A stretch of DNA of 64,000 nt from Thalassobacillus pellis. Lineage in GTDB: Bacteria > Bacillota > Bacilli > Bacillales > Halobacillaceae. The stretch covers positions 310,001 to 374,000 of the forward strand of contig NZ_JAFBDO010000003.1 in assembly GCF_016908295.1 (NCBI RefSeq), written 5' to 3'. This document shows, piece by piece, positions 16,647 through 25,849 of this stretch; within the stretch, counting starts at the first letter, position 1, and every line of letters starts with the position of its first letter. Made by a program: the position numbers and the translations under genes. The notes under the pieces are model-generated. The model was not told the origin of the DNA. It ran no database searches and saw only the letters and a list, made by a program, of their open reading frames with translations.

Positions 16647-17489
16647 ATGAGCAAGCCAATTAAAAAAGCAATTGAATATTTTTCCTTAACCACGCTGGCT
16701 TGTATATTTATTTTTCCTTTGATTTGGATGGTAGCATCTTCAATGAAACCTGAATCAGACATTTATCTTGATATGGGAACAATACAATCATTACTTCCTT
16801 CCTCACAAATTTCTCAATGGTTCCAAACATATATGGAATTGTTTTCAAGATTTAATATTCAACAATATATTTTTAACAGTATTAGTTATGCAGCAGTTAT
16901 CACTTTTGGTTCAATTATTGTCAATGCCATGGCAGGGTATGCGTTCGCAAAGTTTGATTTTGTCGGTAAAAAAATATTGTTTTGGTTATTGATTGCTTTA
17001 TTAATTGTTCCGGTCGAAACACTGATTATTACTCAATTCACTGTGGCTCATGATTTAGGAATATTAAATACAAGATTAGCTGTAGTTTTACCGATGATTG
17101 CTAACATGTTTTTTATATACCTCTTTACAAACTTTTTTAAGGCTGTGCCAGATGAAATTGTTGAATCCGTTAAATTAGATGGAGCTAATAATTGGACAAT
17201 TTTTTGGAGAATCGTTTTACCTATGTCCAAGCCAGCAATTGCCACGGTCGGAACGTTATCTTTTATAGCTAGCTGGAACGATTACTTGTGGCCGCTGATG
17301 GTGTTAACAGATACCGAAAAATTTCCGTTGCAAGTTGCCATAACAAATATTAATTCAACTCCACCAGTTTATACAAACCAAGTGATGGCAATTCTCACTA
17401 TTTCCACGATACCATTAATAATTGTTTATATCGTAGCTCAAAAATATTTAATGCAAGGTTTAGGGGGCTCCGGTACTGGTATTAAATAA
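16647..17489 (+). CDS. Sugar ABC transporter permease, MalG-type
   Basis: 280 residues with six spans. The EAA motif region reads VESVKLDGANNWTIFWRIVLP and the C-terminus ends KYLMQGLGGSGTGIK, the typical GLxxGAxKG-like end of MalG permeases. AAGGAGG lies within the end of the preceding gene. It completes the heterodimeric membrane channel of the cassette. A gap of 46 bp separates it from the GH32 gene, without a terminator. Confidence 0.9.
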   Translation: MSKPIKKAIEYFSLTTLACIFIFPLIWMVASSMKPESDIYLDMGTIQSLLPSSQISQWFQTYMELFSRFNIQQYIFNSISYAAVITFGSIIVNAMAGYAFAKFDFVGKKILFWLLIALLIVPVETLIITQFTVAHDLGILNTRLAVVLPMIANMFFIYLFTNFFKAVPDEIVESVKLDGANNWTIFWRIVLPMSKPAIATVGTLSFIASWNDYLWPLMVLTDTEKFPLQVAITNINSTPPVYTNQVMAILTISTIPLIIVYIVAQKYLMQGLGGSGTGIK

Positions 17490-17535
17490 TCTTAATGTAA
17501 TTTATTGATGAATTAAATGGAGGTACTTGACAAAG

Positions 17536-18975
17536 ATGAATACTAATTATTTACAAAATTTTAGACCTTATTTGCACTTTGCACCAGCGAAAAATTGGAT
17601 GAACGACCCAAATGGATTAGTGTTTTTTGAAGGAGAATATCATTTGTTTTTTCAGTATAATCCTAATGATAGTGTTTGGGGGCCGATGCATTGGGGGCAT
17701 GCTATCAGCACTGATTTGATTAAGTGGGATGAAATGGACATTGCGTTATATCCAGATGAGCTTGGTACAATATTTTCAGGGAGTGCTGTAGTAGATTGGA
17801 ATAATACTACTGGCTTCTTCCCCGACGAACCCGGACTGGTTGCTATTTTCACGCATCATTTGGATAAAGGTAGGGATAGCATGCCTAAGCAATCACAGAG
17901 TTTAGCCTACAGTCTAGATAAAGGTAGAAGCTGGACAAAATATTGTCACAACCCAGTATTGGAAAGCGAAAAAAAAGTTGATTTCAGAGATCCTAAAGTT
18001 TTTTGGCACGAAGAATCTACGAAATGGATTATGGTATTAGCCACTGGACAGACAATTTCCATTTATTCTTCTCCAAATTTACTTGATTGGCAGTTCGAAA
18101 GTGAGTTTGGTGATGGAATTGGGTCCCATGAAGGGGTGTGGGAATGCCCTGACTTGTTCGAGCTAAAAGTTAAAGACACAAATAATAAAAAATGGGTATT
18201 ATTTGTGAGTATTGGTGATACTTCTTTAATAGAGGAAGGCTCACGAACACAATATTTTATAGGTGATTTTGATGGATCAAAATTTATTCCTGATGAAGAA
18301 AAATCAGAATTATTAGATTATGGAAGAGATAATTATGCAGGTGTCACTTTTTCTGATATACCTGAAAAAGACGGAAGACGTATTTATATTGGATGGATGA
18401 GTAATTGGAAATATGCCAATAAAGTTCCCACTGAAGGGTGGAGAAGTCAGATGACTCTGCCGAGAGAGCTTTCTCTACGAAAGCAAAGGAGCAAATTTAA
18501 ACTTATTCAAGAACCTGTAAAAGAAATAGATTCCTATTTTCGTAATCAGGATTATTTCAATTATATAATTAAAAGTAGTAAAGGTCCAGAGAAGCTAAAC
18601 ATTGATGGGGCAAGTGTTGAAATGAAAATAGAATTTGAAACGTTAGATACTCATTTATTTAGCATTAACATAAATCATACAGAGGAAAAGTTTACATCCA
18701 TAGAATTTGACTTAAGCGAGAAAGTAATGACTGTTGATAGAAAAAACTCTGGAATTACCAATTTTTCGGCGGCGTTCACCTATAAACAAATGCTAAAATT
18801 TGATTGTTTAGAAACTGTAAAACTTATTTTAGATTCGTCGTCACTCGAATTATTTCTTAATGAGGGGGAATATGCTTTAACTAGTCTAGTATTTCCAGAT
18901 AAAATATGTGAATCAATCACTTTTTTTACACCAAAAGGATCCTTTAGTATGAAGGGAAGTTATGCTATAAGGTAA
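17536..18975 (+). CDS. Intracellular GH32 beta-fructosidase (fructo-oligosaccharide/sucrose hydrolase)
   Basis: 479 residues with no signal peptide, so cytoplasmic. All three GH32 catalytic residues are present: nucleophile D24 in WMNDPNG, transition-state stabiliser D152 in RDPK, acid/base E203 in WECPD. The five-bladed propeller is followed by the C-terminal beta-sandwich. It should release fructose from sugar imported by the adjacent transporter. Without a PTS gene nearby the substrate is more likely unphosphorylated, so sucrose-6-phosphate specificity is less likely. A TTG at 17527 almost touches the GGAGGT site, so the ATG at 17536 is chosen. No fructokinase gene is nearby. Confidence 0.92.
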   Translation: MNTNYLQNFRPYLHFAPAKNWMNDPNGLVFFEGEYHLFFQYNPNDSVWGPMHWGHAISTDLIKWDEMDIALYPDELGTIFSGSAVVDWNNTTGFFPDEPGLVAIFTHHLDKGRDSMPKQSQSLAYSLDKGRSWTKYCHNPVLESEKKVDFRDPKVFWHEESTKWIMVLATGQTISIYSSPNLLDWQFESEFGDGIGSHEGVWECPDLFELKVKDTNNKKWVLFVSIGDTSLIEEGSRTQYFIGDFDGSKFIPDEEKSELLDYGRDNYAGVTFSDIPEKDGRRIYIGWMSNWKYANKVPTEGWRSQMTLPRELSLRKQRSKFKLIQEPVKEIDSYFRNQDYFNYIIKSSKGPEKLNIDGASVEMKIEFETLDTHLFSININHTEEKFTSIEFDLSEKVMTVDRKNSGITNFSAAFTYKQMLKFDCLETVKLILDSSSLELFLNEGEYALTSLVFPDKICESITFFTPKGSFSMKGSYAIR

Positions 18976-18991
18976 AAATATTCCTACTACG

Positions 18992-19029
18992 AGTCAGCGG
19001 TCTTATTTTAGACAGGCTGACTTTTTTTA
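18992..19029 (+). terminator. Terminator of the fructo-oligosaccharide operon
   Basis: AGTCAGC / GCTGACT outer stem with an inner GTCT/AGAC pair, then seven T. Confidence 0.82.
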
Positions 19030-19122
19030 AAATTATTTTTGAAAAAACTCAAGGTTTTTTCTGTGAAACGGAGAATGTATAACAGGAGTATTAAACAAGA
19101 TTAAAATTAAGGAGCGTATGGT

Positions 19123-19578
19123 ATGAAACGTGAAAAATCATTTACCTATACCATCTTTATTTCTACTACACCTGAAAAACTATGGAGTGCTTTAACAGAA
19201 GGAGAACATACAAAGCAATACTTCTTTGGAAGAGAAGTAAAGTCTGAGTGGAAGGAAGGAGCCTCTGTACTGTTTTTAAGAAAGGGTGGGGAATTGGACG
19301 TAAAGGGGGAAGTGCTTAAAGCTGAACCGTATAAATTATTGGTTATTACATGGAACCATCCTGAAGGCAAGACAGAGGAAGCTACTCAAGTGACCTACCG
19401 CCTTGATCAATGGAATGAAACAGTTAAGTTTACATTACTACACGAACACTTAACCAAAGAGGATTTTGCCGAGGAAAGCAAAACTTTTAAAGGACTTAAT
19501 AACGGCTGGCCAGCTATTCTTAGTAATTTGAAAAGCTATCTGGAGACGGGAAATACCATGACTCCGATGGATATTTGA
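19123..19578 (+). CDS. SRPBCC (AHSA1-like) family protein
   Basis: 151 residues with the START/AHSA1 lipid-binding-like fold pattern: YTIFISTTPEKLWSALTEGEHTKQYFFG at the N-terminus, a central KGEVLKAEPYKLLVITW, and a final amphipathic helix after GLNNGWPAILSNLKSYL. Such proteins bind hydrophobic ligands or act as stress-associated enzymes. AAGGAG lies 9 nt before the ATG. It stands alone after the sugar operon terminator. Function cannot be predicted beyond the fold. Confidence 0.82.
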   Translation: MKREKSFTYTIFISTTPEKLWSALTEGEHTKQYFFGREVKSEWKEGASVLFLRKGGELDVKGEVLKAEPYKLLVITWNHPEGKTEEATQVTYRLDQWNETVKFTLLHEHLTKEDFAEESKTFKGLNNGWPAILSNLKSYLETGNTMTPMDI

Positions 19579-19674
19579 AAGAGTACAGAAACAGGGAATC
19601 TCAAATGAAATGCAGAAGGGAGTCCATTAAAAATTAATATTAAATAATGGATTTTTATAACCACTTAAGAAAGG

Positions 19675-20133
19675 ATGTTGATTATCAAAGTAATCAGAGG
19701 TAATCGAAGTTTTGATTTAGATGAATTTCTTAAAAAACCATTATTCGCTCATCTTGCTACGAGTGAAAACGACGTTCCTAAAGAATCGCCTGTATGGTTT
19801 TATTGGGAGGATGAGTGTATCTGGATTATTGGTACTCCTTCCTATGATACTTTTCCAGGTAGAATTGAAAAGAACCCTCAATGTGCGATTGGAATCGTTG
19901 ACTTTGATCATGAGACAGGCAAAGTGCTTCATGCAGGTTTTCGAGGGCATGCCACAGTGGAAAGATTTGATGCAGAGCTTGCAAAACGCTTATTGAGAAG
20001 GTATCTGGGCAATGATGAGAAGAATTGGGACCAGATGTTTAAGGACTTAGGAGACAGCAATATTCTGGTCAGGTTCGTTCCGGAAACTGTCGTTGTAAGA
20101 GATCAATCCTTCGAGCCGAGCTTCGGTAAATGA
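19675..20133 (+). CDS. Pyridoxamine-5'-phosphate-oxidase-like FMN-binding split-barrel protein
   Basis: 152 residues. The pattern FAHLATSENDVPKESPVWFYWED, then CAIGIVDFDHETG and a C-terminal VRFVPETVVVRD, matches the split-barrel flavin-binding family. These proteins bind FMN, F420 or haem and often act in small redox or detoxification reactions. The start is unclear: the ATG at 19675 follows AAGG immediately and the next codon, TTG, is scarcely better. Its stop overlaps the start of the HAD gene (ATGA), so the two are translationally coupled. Confidence 0.78.
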   Translation: MLIIKVIRGNRSFDLDEFLKKPLFAHLATSENDVPKESPVWFYWEDECIWIIGTPSYDTFPGRIEKNPQCAIGIVDFDHETGKVLHAGFRGHATVERFDAELAKRLLRRYLGNDEKNWDQMFKDLGDSNILVRFVPETVVVRDQSFEPSFGK

Positions 20134-20804
20134 TTAAAGCAGTCCTTTTTGATTTAGACGGGACACTGTTAAATCGTGCTGCTTCTGTGGAGCGGTTTAT
20201 TTTTAATCAGTATGATCGGTTTCATGATAAATTTTCCCATGTTAACAAAGATCTCTACATAAGAAAGTTCATCGAGCATGATAACCATGGATACACGTGG
20301 AAGGACCAGGTGTATCAGCAAATGGTATATGAATTAGAACTATTTTCGGTGACATGGGAGGAACTGTTAGATGATTACCTCTCTCATTTCAAATATAACT
20401 GCGTTCCATTTCCTCACCTAATAGAGATGTTAGAAGCATTAAAAGGAATGAAATTGAAATTGGGAATCATCTCTAATGGAAAAGGACAGTTCCAAATGGA
20501 CAATATAAAAGCATTAGGAATAGAGGTCTATCTTGACACCATTTTAATTTCCGAATGGGAAGGAGTTAACAAACCTGATCCATCAATCTTCCATAAAGCA
20601 CTAAAGCAGCTGGCTGTTTCACCTCAAGAGAGCATTTTTGTAGGAGATCATCCTGAAAAAGATATAAAAGCAGCTAAAGAAGCAGGGATGATGGGTGTGT
20701 GGAAAAAAGATATACATTGGCAACAGGTCGATGCGGATTTTTCTATTGAAGGACTTGAACAAATCCCCATTATAATTGAAAGCAGTCTGACAGGACGATC
20801 CTAG
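20130..20804 (+). CDS. HAD-superfamily phosphatase-like hydrolase
   Basis: 224 residues. Motif I FDLDGTLL (Asp nucleophile and Asp acid/base), motif II SNGKG (Ser), motif III KPDPSIF (Lys), and motif IV VGDHPEKD (acidic metal ligands) are all present. The mostly helical cap between motifs I and II marks subfamily IA (YjjG/phosphoglycolate phosphatase type). It probably dephosphorylates a small metabolite or damaged nucleotide; the substrate is unknown. It is coupled to the FMN-binding protein upstream. A bidirectional terminator overlaps its 3' end. Confidence 0.88.
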   Translation: MIKAVLFDLDGTLLNRAASVERFIFNQYDRFHDKFSHVNKDLYIRKFIEHDNHGYTWKDQVYQQMVYELELFSVTWEELLDDYLSHFKYNCVPFPHLIEMLEALKGMKLKLGIISNGKGQFQMDNIKALGIEVYLDTILISEWEGVNKPDPSIFHKALKQLAVSPQESIFVGDHPEKDIKAAKEAGMMGVWKKDIHWQQVDADFSIEGLEQIPIIIESSLTGRS

Positions 20805-20820
20805 TCAGACTGCTTTTGTT
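20779..20820. terminator. Bidirectional terminator between converging genes
   Basis: AGCAGTCTGAC pairs with GTCAGACTGCT, followed by T on the right and preceded by A on the left. It lies partly inside the 3' ends of both converging genes. Confidence 0.8.
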
Positions 20821-21601
20821 TCAATAACCAATTTACCCATTTGTTTTTCGTTGCTTGTCGCAATGCTTTTCCATGCCCAACTTCTGGTTCACTTATAAAG
20901 GTTGTTTTACTTGCTCCAATAATATGAAGTTTTTGATAAAAATTCACGGTATGAAAGTGCCGGATTGACGTATCGGATGTCCCATGGATAAGGAGAAGGT
21001 TCTTATATTTCAATTTATGTAGAAATTTCACAGGAGTTAAAGGATGCCTGCCATTAATGTAGGCATTCCATTCTTCTTTCTTTAAGTGGCGAAAAACATT
21101 CTCATGGCAACGTTTCAAATAAGGGTATAAGGTAGTCAGATCATCTTCCGGCATTGTTGGGACTGAATTCTGCATTTCTGGTTCTATAAGCGGACAAAAA
21201 GAGATAGCTGCATCTGCCAGTTCAGAGCAAGCTAATGCAGCAATTGCAATTCCTCCTCCGTAACTGTTCCCTATCAGTACAGTATGTTCGATATTCCAGA
21301 TGATTTCTTCGTTCGTATTTAAATTCAATGTATGTCCACTTATCAACAATTCCATCCCTAATATTGCACTTTCATAAGAAGAGGAAGGTCCAAACTCACC
21401 ATAGCTTTGCCAACTTCCGGGATAGCGGACCTGAAGAACGGTAAAACCCATTTCTGAAAGCGGCTTGCCCATATCCTCTGTACTTGGCTGATTGGGTAAG
21501 CCAGGAAGCCATACGATTCTGATATGGTTATTGTCAGCTGCATTGGGAAGATAGAGCTCTCCGAGAATTTCTTTGTGTCTTACAAAGGAAATCATGGTCA
21601 T
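20801..21601 (-). CDS. Alpha/beta-hydrolase family protein
   Basis: 266 residues. The nucleophile elbow is GNSYGG (GxSxG with Ser), preceded by an IRIVWLPGLPNQP segment near the oxyanion region. The candidate catalytic His lies in EVGHGKAL near the C-terminus, and LLLIHGTSDTSI resembles the strand-7 Asp region of dipeptidyl-peptidase-like hydrolases. There is no signal peptide. Two Met codons near the N-terminus (21601 and 21595) are possible starts after a GAGGA site. It converges on the HAD gene and is preceded 15 bp upstream by a VOC gene on the same strand. Confidence 0.8.
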   Translation of the reverse strand: MTMISFVRHKEILGELYLPNAADNNHIRIVWLPGLPNQPSTEDMGKPLSEMGFTVLQVRYPGSWQSYGEFGPSSSYESAILGMELLISGHTLNLNTNEEIIWNIEHTVLIGNSYGGGIAIAALACSELADAAISFCPLIEPEMQNSVPTMPEDDLTTLYPYLKRCHENVFRHLKKEEWNAYINGRHPLTPVKFLHKLKYKNLLLIHGTSDTSIRHFHTVNFYQKLHIIGASKTTFISEPEVGHGKALRQATKNKWVNWLLKQKQSD

Positions 21602-21616
21602 TTTCCTCGCATCCTT

Positions 21617-21985
21617 CTACTCAATTCCAGATGATTCTTCCTCCTGCACAAAGCCAAGCTCGTTTCCGTCAGGATCGGCTATAGTGAATTTTCTGCTTCC
21701 ATATTTGGTAGAAAACAATTCCTCTAGCACTTCTGCTTTACTTTTATACTGCTCCCATAAAGCATCAACATCATCTACATAGAAATTGAACCGTCCTTTG
21801 GAAGGTGTGTCTTCATGTTCCATCAGGGCAAACATGGCTCCGTTTTCATGTTCAAAATGTGCGTAATTAGGTGTTTCTGGCGGCCAGTAAGCTGCAACGG
21901 TAAAGCCCAATACCTCTTCATACCAGCGTATGGAAGTTTCCAGTTTTTTAACATTGGCACGAACATGCATCAATCGGGTTTTCAT
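21617..21985 (-). CDS. VOC (glyoxalase-like) family protein
   Basis: 122 residues with the double VOC module: MHVRANVKKLETSIRWYEEVLGF at the N-terminus, FNFYVDDVDALWEQ in the middle and FTIADPDGNELGFVQ at the end with the usual Glu. GGGAGTG lies 8 nt before the ATG. The alpha/beta hydrolase begins 15 bp downstream, so the two are probably co-transcribed. Substrate unknown. Confidence 0.85.
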   Translation of the reverse strand: MKTRLMHVRANVKKLETSIRWYEEVLGFTVAAYWPPETPNYAHFEHENGAMFALMEHEDTPSKGRFNFYVDDVDALWEQYKSKAEVLEELFSTKYGSRKFTIADPDGNELGFVQEEESSGIE

Positions 21986-22123
21986 GTTTTCTCACTCCCG
22001 TAAGTTTGTAATCAGGTGTTTATAATATTTTAGGATACCATATATTGTTGGGAAATTATTCATACTTATATTTCTCGTGTAGAGAGCAGTTACAAAGTTT
22101 CCATAATAACCTGCAGCTTACTT

Positions 22124-22149
22124 GTTTCTTTTCGATAAAAAGGGGGAAT
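22124..22149 (+). promoter_or_regulatory. Candidate sigma-B promoter before the DUF1206 gene
   Basis: GTTTCT, 14-nt spacer, GGGAAT. This fits the general-stress consensus GTTTAA-N12-15-GGGWAW in the four key -35 positions and all of the -10. Confidence 0.55.
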
Positions 22150-22176
22150 TCGTTCTAATACACAAAAATAAAAGGA

Positions 22177-23040
22177 ATGGGTGACGTACAGATGAGTTCT
22201 TCAGATATGACAATGGATCAAACAACAGAGGCAAAAGAAGAAATTAAGCCTTGGATCCGCCGGCTTGCCAGGTTTGGTTATATGGCAAAAGGAGTCGTTT
22301 ATATCCTTATAGGCGTTCTTGCTTTAATGGCTGCTCTCGGTATAGGGGGGAAAACGACAGGAACTACCGGCATGCTGCGCTCTTTAGCAGGAATTCCTTT
22401 TGGCAACATGCTGTTATGGATCATTGGTATTGGGCTTGTTTTTTATATATGCTGGGTATTGATTAAAGCTATCAAAGACCCGAAAAATGAAGGGACAGAC
22501 ACAAAAGGATTAATCGCACGGACTGGCTATTTTATCAGTGGTCTCATTTATGGAGCACTGGCCTGGAATGCTTTCAAGATTGCTGGTAATGCTGGCAGCA
22601 GCAGTGGAGGATCTCAGCAGACAATGTCCGCAAAACTTTTATCTCAGCCGTTTGGTCAGTGGATTATAGGGGCTGTAGGGCTGATTATAATAGGTTACGG
22701 CCTGTATGAATTACATGGAGGAATTACGAAAAAGTTCCTGAATAAGTTTCGTGTGGGTGAAATGGATCGGCATGAAAAGAAAATTGCAAGTAAGTCTGGC
22801 ACAATTGGTCTGGCTGCAAGAGGTGTCGTACTTGGCTTAATTGGTTACTTTTTCATCCAGACGGCTATGACAGCCAACCCAGACAAAGCCAAAGGCCTTG
22901 ACGGCGCTTTGTCAGAAGTGGCACAAAAACCATTCGGTCAATGGCTGCTTGGTCTGACTGCCCTGGGGCTTGTCTTATACGGAATTTATCAAATTACCCG
23001 CGGACGGTTTGAACATATGAGTTTTGGAAAAAGGAAATAA
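22177..23040 (+). CDS. DUF1206 integral membrane protein
   Basis: 287 residues made of three repeats of a two-span unit. Each repeat starts with an ARFGYMAKGVVYILIGV-like helix (again as IARTGYFISGLIYGALAW and GLAARGVVLGLIGYFFIQ) and ends with a KPFGQWLLG-like helix, the definition of DUF1206. A 30-residue acidic N-terminal tail is cytoplasmic by the positive-inside rule. The function of the family is unknown. A sigma-B-like promoter upstream suggests a general stress role. The start at 22177 is the most likely, though its ribosome site is weak. Confidence 0.88.
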   Translation: MGDVQMSSSDMTMDQTTEAKEEIKPWIRRLARFGYMAKGVVYILIGVLALMAALGIGGKTTGTTGMLRSLAGIPFGNMLLWIIGIGLVFYICWVLIKAIKDPKNEGTDTKGLIARTGYFISGLIYGALAWNAFKIAGNAGSSSGGSQQTMSAKLLSQPFGQWIIGAVGLIIIGYGLYELHGGITKKFLNKFRVGEMDRHEKKIASKSGTIGLAARGVVLGLIGYFFIQTAMTANPDKAKGLDGALSEVAQKPFGQWLLGLTALGLVLYGIYQITRGRFEHMSFGKRK

Positions 23041-23051
23041 AGTTTTAGTAT

Positions 23052-23088
23052 AAGGCGCAGTCCCGTCTTCTGGGGTTGCGTTTTTTTT
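23052..23088 (+). terminator. Terminator after the DUF1206 gene
   Basis: CGCAGTCCC pairs with GGGGTTGCG, followed by eight T. Confidence 0.85.
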
Positions 23089-23208
23089 ATACATTAAGTA
23101 AAAAAATTTGTAAAATAGATTATCATCGTAACGATTTTTTTAAAGTCCATTTATAAGAAGATTATCAGATGTGTCTAAAATTATAAATGAATTGTCATTA
23201 ATTCCAAC

Positions 23209-23235
23209 TAACCAATCATCTAAAGATGCCGATAA
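23209..23235 (+). promoter_or_regulatory. Candidate sigma-D promoter of the chemotaxis receptor gene
   Basis: TAAC, 15-nt spacer, GCCGATAA, close to the motility sigma-D consensus TAAA-N15-GCCGATAT, and 54 bp before the start codon of a chemotaxis gene. Confidence 0.75.
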
Positions 23236-23288
23236 GAGAAATGTAAGCTTATTTTCTAGGCAAGTTGGCCTATAACAGGAGGAATATA

Positions 23289-24623
23289 ATGGATAAATCA
23301 CTTGTAATGGATGCTGCAACCGGAAAACTGATGGATAACATCAAGTTCCCCGGTCTTCGGAGTCTCAGGACTAAAGTTATTGCTGCTATTGTGCTTAGTC
23401 TCTTAATCAGTTCACCGATATCGGCTTACATCAATGCTTATGTGAAGCAGATGTACGAAGGAAGCTACGGGGTATATATCAACACAGGGGTAACACTGCT
23501 CGTAACAACAAGTTTAATAAGTGTGTTCATTCATTTACTGGTGATCCGGCCGTTGAATAATGTAGTCCAAGCCACACGAAAAGCATCAGAAGGTGATTTG
23601 ACTTTTACACTTGAGGTGAAGTCGAATGATGAGATTGGACAGATGGCAGGAGCATTCAACACCATGCTTGAAAACTTAAGTGTGTTGATTAACAAAGCGA
23701 ATCATACGATTACTCAAGTTGTTTCTTCCTCCGATGAATTAAAAGCAGGTGCAAAACAGAACAGCAAATCGATCGACCAGATTTCTGTATCAGCACAAGA
23801 GGTAGTATCTGGAACGGAAAGTCAGTCGCAAAGCGTGACACAATTACGAGATGCTGTCGGGGGTATATCCAAGGAAATGGGACTTTCTTCAGAATCGATT
23901 CAATCAGTTTCACAAGTGTCTGACCAAGCATTAAACAATGCTGAGCAGGGTAGTGAAACGGTTAAAGAAACTGTAAAACAAATGAACCTCATTCAGACTG
24001 CAGTGGATAACACCTCTGAAGAGATTCATACTTTGGAAGAGAAGTCGGTCAAAATAGACGAGATTACAGAAGCAATTACACAAATAGCGGAGCAGACGAA
24101 CCTTCTTTCTCTGAATGCTGCTATTGAAGCGGCTCGAGCAGGTGAACATGGAAAGGGATTTGCTGTAGTGGCAGATGAAATCAGAAAGCTCGCTGAAAAG
24201 TCAGCCGATGCGGCGGGTAATATCCAGGAATTGATTAAAGAAATTCAAAACGATACAAGTAAAGCTGTCACAGCAATGAAGAATGGCACATCGGTAGTGG
24301 AAAAAGGAATTATGATGGTTGATCAGACTGGAGATACTTTTGAAAACATCGTGATAGACATTCGAAGGATTTCCAGTCAGCTTGCTGATGTGGCGAAAAT
24401 CGCCCGGCGAGTTGATGATAATACGAAAAACATGAATGATATGACAAATAATATTGCAGCAATTACCGAACAAACCGCCGGCAGCACCCAGCAGGTTGCT
24501 GCTGCAGTGGAAGAACAGACTGCATCGATGGAAGAGATAGCTTCCTCATCCGTGTCCTTGAATACCCTGGCACAGAATCTCCAGGAAGATATCAATGAAT
24601 TTAAGATCCAATCAGCATCCTGA
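23289..24623 (+). CDS. Methyl-accepting chemotaxis protein without a sensor domain
   Basis: 444 residues. Membrane spans lie at about 29-50 and 63-86 with only about a dozen residues between them, so there is no extracellular ligand-binding domain. A HAMP domain ([19 protein letters not shown]) follows, then a long coiled coil with the signalling tip [19 protein letters not shown] that contacts CheA/CheW. AGGAGG lies 7 nt before the ATG at 23289; the frame opens 8 codons earlier without a ribosome site. It may sense membrane state or an intracellular cue, or cooperate with other receptors (inference). Confidence 0.92.
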   Translation: MDKSLVMDAATGKLMDNIKFPGLRSLRTKVIAAIVLSLLISSPISAYINAYVKQMYEGSYGVYINTGVTLLVTTSLISVFIHLLVIRPLNNVVQATRKASEGDLTFTLEVKSNDEIGQMAGAFNTMLENLSVLINKANHTITQVVSSSDELKAGAKQNSKSIDQISVSAQEVVSGTESQSQSVTQLRDAVGGISKEMGLSSESIQSVSQVSDQALNNAEQGSETVKETVKQMNLIQTAVDNTSEEIHTLEEKSVKIDEITEAITQIAEQTNLLSLNAAIEAARAGEHGKGFAVVADEIRKLAEKSADAAGNIQELIKEIQNDTSKAVTAMKNGTSVVEKGIMMVDQTGDTFENIVIDIRRISSQLADVAKIARRVDDNTKNMNDMTNNIAAITEQTAGSTQQVAAAVEEQTASMEEIASSSVSLNTLAQNLQEDINEFKIQSAS

Positions 24624-24624
24624 A

Positions 24625-24665
24625 TCATGAGCGCTCTTCGAAAAAAGAAGGGTGCTCATTTTTAC
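24625..24665 (+). terminator. Terminator after the chemotaxis receptor gene
   Basis: GAGCGCTCTTC pairs with GAAGGGTGCTC across an A-rich loop, followed by TTTTT. Confidence 0.8.
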
Positions 24666-24822
24666 AACTTAAGAGGGTTTAATTTTGTTAAAAGATTAAA
24701 GTATTAATAATGGTTGTGGTGCGGACCAGATGATCTATAGATGACTTCTGCAAGTTCACCTTACATACAGATTTTGAAACCTATTAGAAAGAAAATGCGT
24801 ATTTATAATATAAGGAAGGTTT

Positions 24823-25005
24823 TTGTTAGGAGTGGTATTTATCATAGATCTGATTATTTTTATCCTGATAGCGATTGGTGGAGGAATAGTTGCTTTTATT
24901 AGCTTCTTTCTTTTATTAGGAGAGAAATTCATACAGCCTAGCAGGAAGTTGCAGCGCAGAATAGATGAACTTGAAGCTGAGGTAAAACAACTAAAAAATA
25001 AATAA
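24823..25005 (+). CDS. Small membrane protein with a C-terminal coiled coil (60 aa)
   Basis: An N-terminal hydrophobic stretch of about 33 residues, containing GGGIV, is followed by a charged heptad-like tail RKLQRRIDELEAEVKQLKNK. It probably starts at TTG 24823, a few bases after AAGGAAGG. It lies 32 bp before the next membrane-protein gene on the same strand, so the two are likely co-transcribed. I do not recognise the family; it looks like a small membrane-tethered oligomer. Confidence 0.6.
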   Translation: MLGVVFIIDLIIFILIAIGGGIVAFISFFLLLGEKFIQPSRKLQRRIDELEAEVKQLKNK

Positions 25006-25037
25006 GACAACAGGTTTACAGGGATAGAGGTGAACGA

Positions 25038-25772
25038 ATGGACACAGACAGAATTGTTTTCCTAATTGTAATGGGATGGACGTTGATCATACACGGCGGC
25101 CTTACGTACTTGATCGTGAAGAAAAAGGAATACGGTTTAATTTCCGGTTTCGGAACCAGGCCAGAGGAAGAGAAAGAGTATTTAAGGAATAGCGGTTATA
25201 TAGAAGTATTAGGTAAAGTATTAAAAATCACTTTTTATCTGCTGGTGTTGACTGTGTTAATGGCGTTTCTCCCGATATCATACGGATTTGAAATCGGCCT
25301 TGGATTATTTCTGTTGGTACTGATGGTCGGAATTGTATGGAATCAAAGGTATGAAGTACCGAGAAAAAGAAAGAAAATGTTGTGGATTTCCGGTATTGTT
25401 TCTGTGGTCACCTTGCTATTGGTTTTCGGATTGATGTTGCTTGGTTTTATTGAAAATAAGGTTACAATCAAAAACAATACATTCATTGTTTCCGGGATTT
25501 ATGGAGTTGAATGGGAAATGAAGGAAATAGAGGGGGTTGAACTATTGGAAGAAATGCCGGAAGTTATTGTAAAGTCAAATGGCTTTGCTTCTGCTGGTCA
25601 TCTGAAAGGGCGTTTCCGTTTAGAGGCTCCGTATGAAGGGGCAATATTATTTGTGACCGTTGGCAACCCTCCGTATTTATACGTAAAGACTAGAGACGAT
25701 GATTTGTTATTAAACCGTGAAAACAGTGAGGAGACAATAAAGATATACAGGCAATTGAAAAAAGCAGATTAA
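25038..25772 (+). CDS. DUF3784-like membrane protein with a PH-like C-terminal domain
   Basis: 244 residues. The N-terminal third resembles DUF3784 (two spans around KKEYGLISGFGTRPEEEKEYLRN), followed by a further pair of spans at about 88-105 and 115-137. A beta-rich soluble tail follows (KNNTFIVSGIYGVEWEMKEI...FVTVGNPPYLYVKTRDDDL) that looks like the PH-like fold found in many Bacillus membrane proteins. GAGGTG lies 7 nt before the ATG. Function unknown. It probably shares a transcript with the small coiled-coil protein upstream and converges on an SSS symporter gene. Confidence 0.65.
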   Translation: MDTDRIVFLIVMGWTLIIHGGLTYLIVKKKEYGLISGFGTRPEEEKEYLRNSGYIEVLGKVLKITFYLLVLTVLMAFLPISYGFEIGLGLFLLVLMVGIVWNQRYEVPRKRKKMLWISGIVSVVTLLLVFGLMLLGFIENKVTIKNNTFIVSGIYGVEWEMKEIEGVELLEEMPEVIVKSNGFASAGHLKGRFRLEAPYEGAILFVTVGNPPYLYVKTRDDDLLLNRENSEETIKIYRQLKKAD

Positions 25773-25803
25773 GAATACTAACAATGCTGAAATCGTAATA
25801 AGA

Positions 25804-25836
25804 GAAGACCAGACCCTCTGCTGGGCCTGGTCTTAA
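25804..25836. terminator. Bidirectional terminator
   Basis: AAGACCAGA...CCTGGTCTT hairpin with an inner CCC/GGG pair, between converging genes. Confidence 0.78.
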
Positions 25837-25849
25837 ACCATACAATCGA

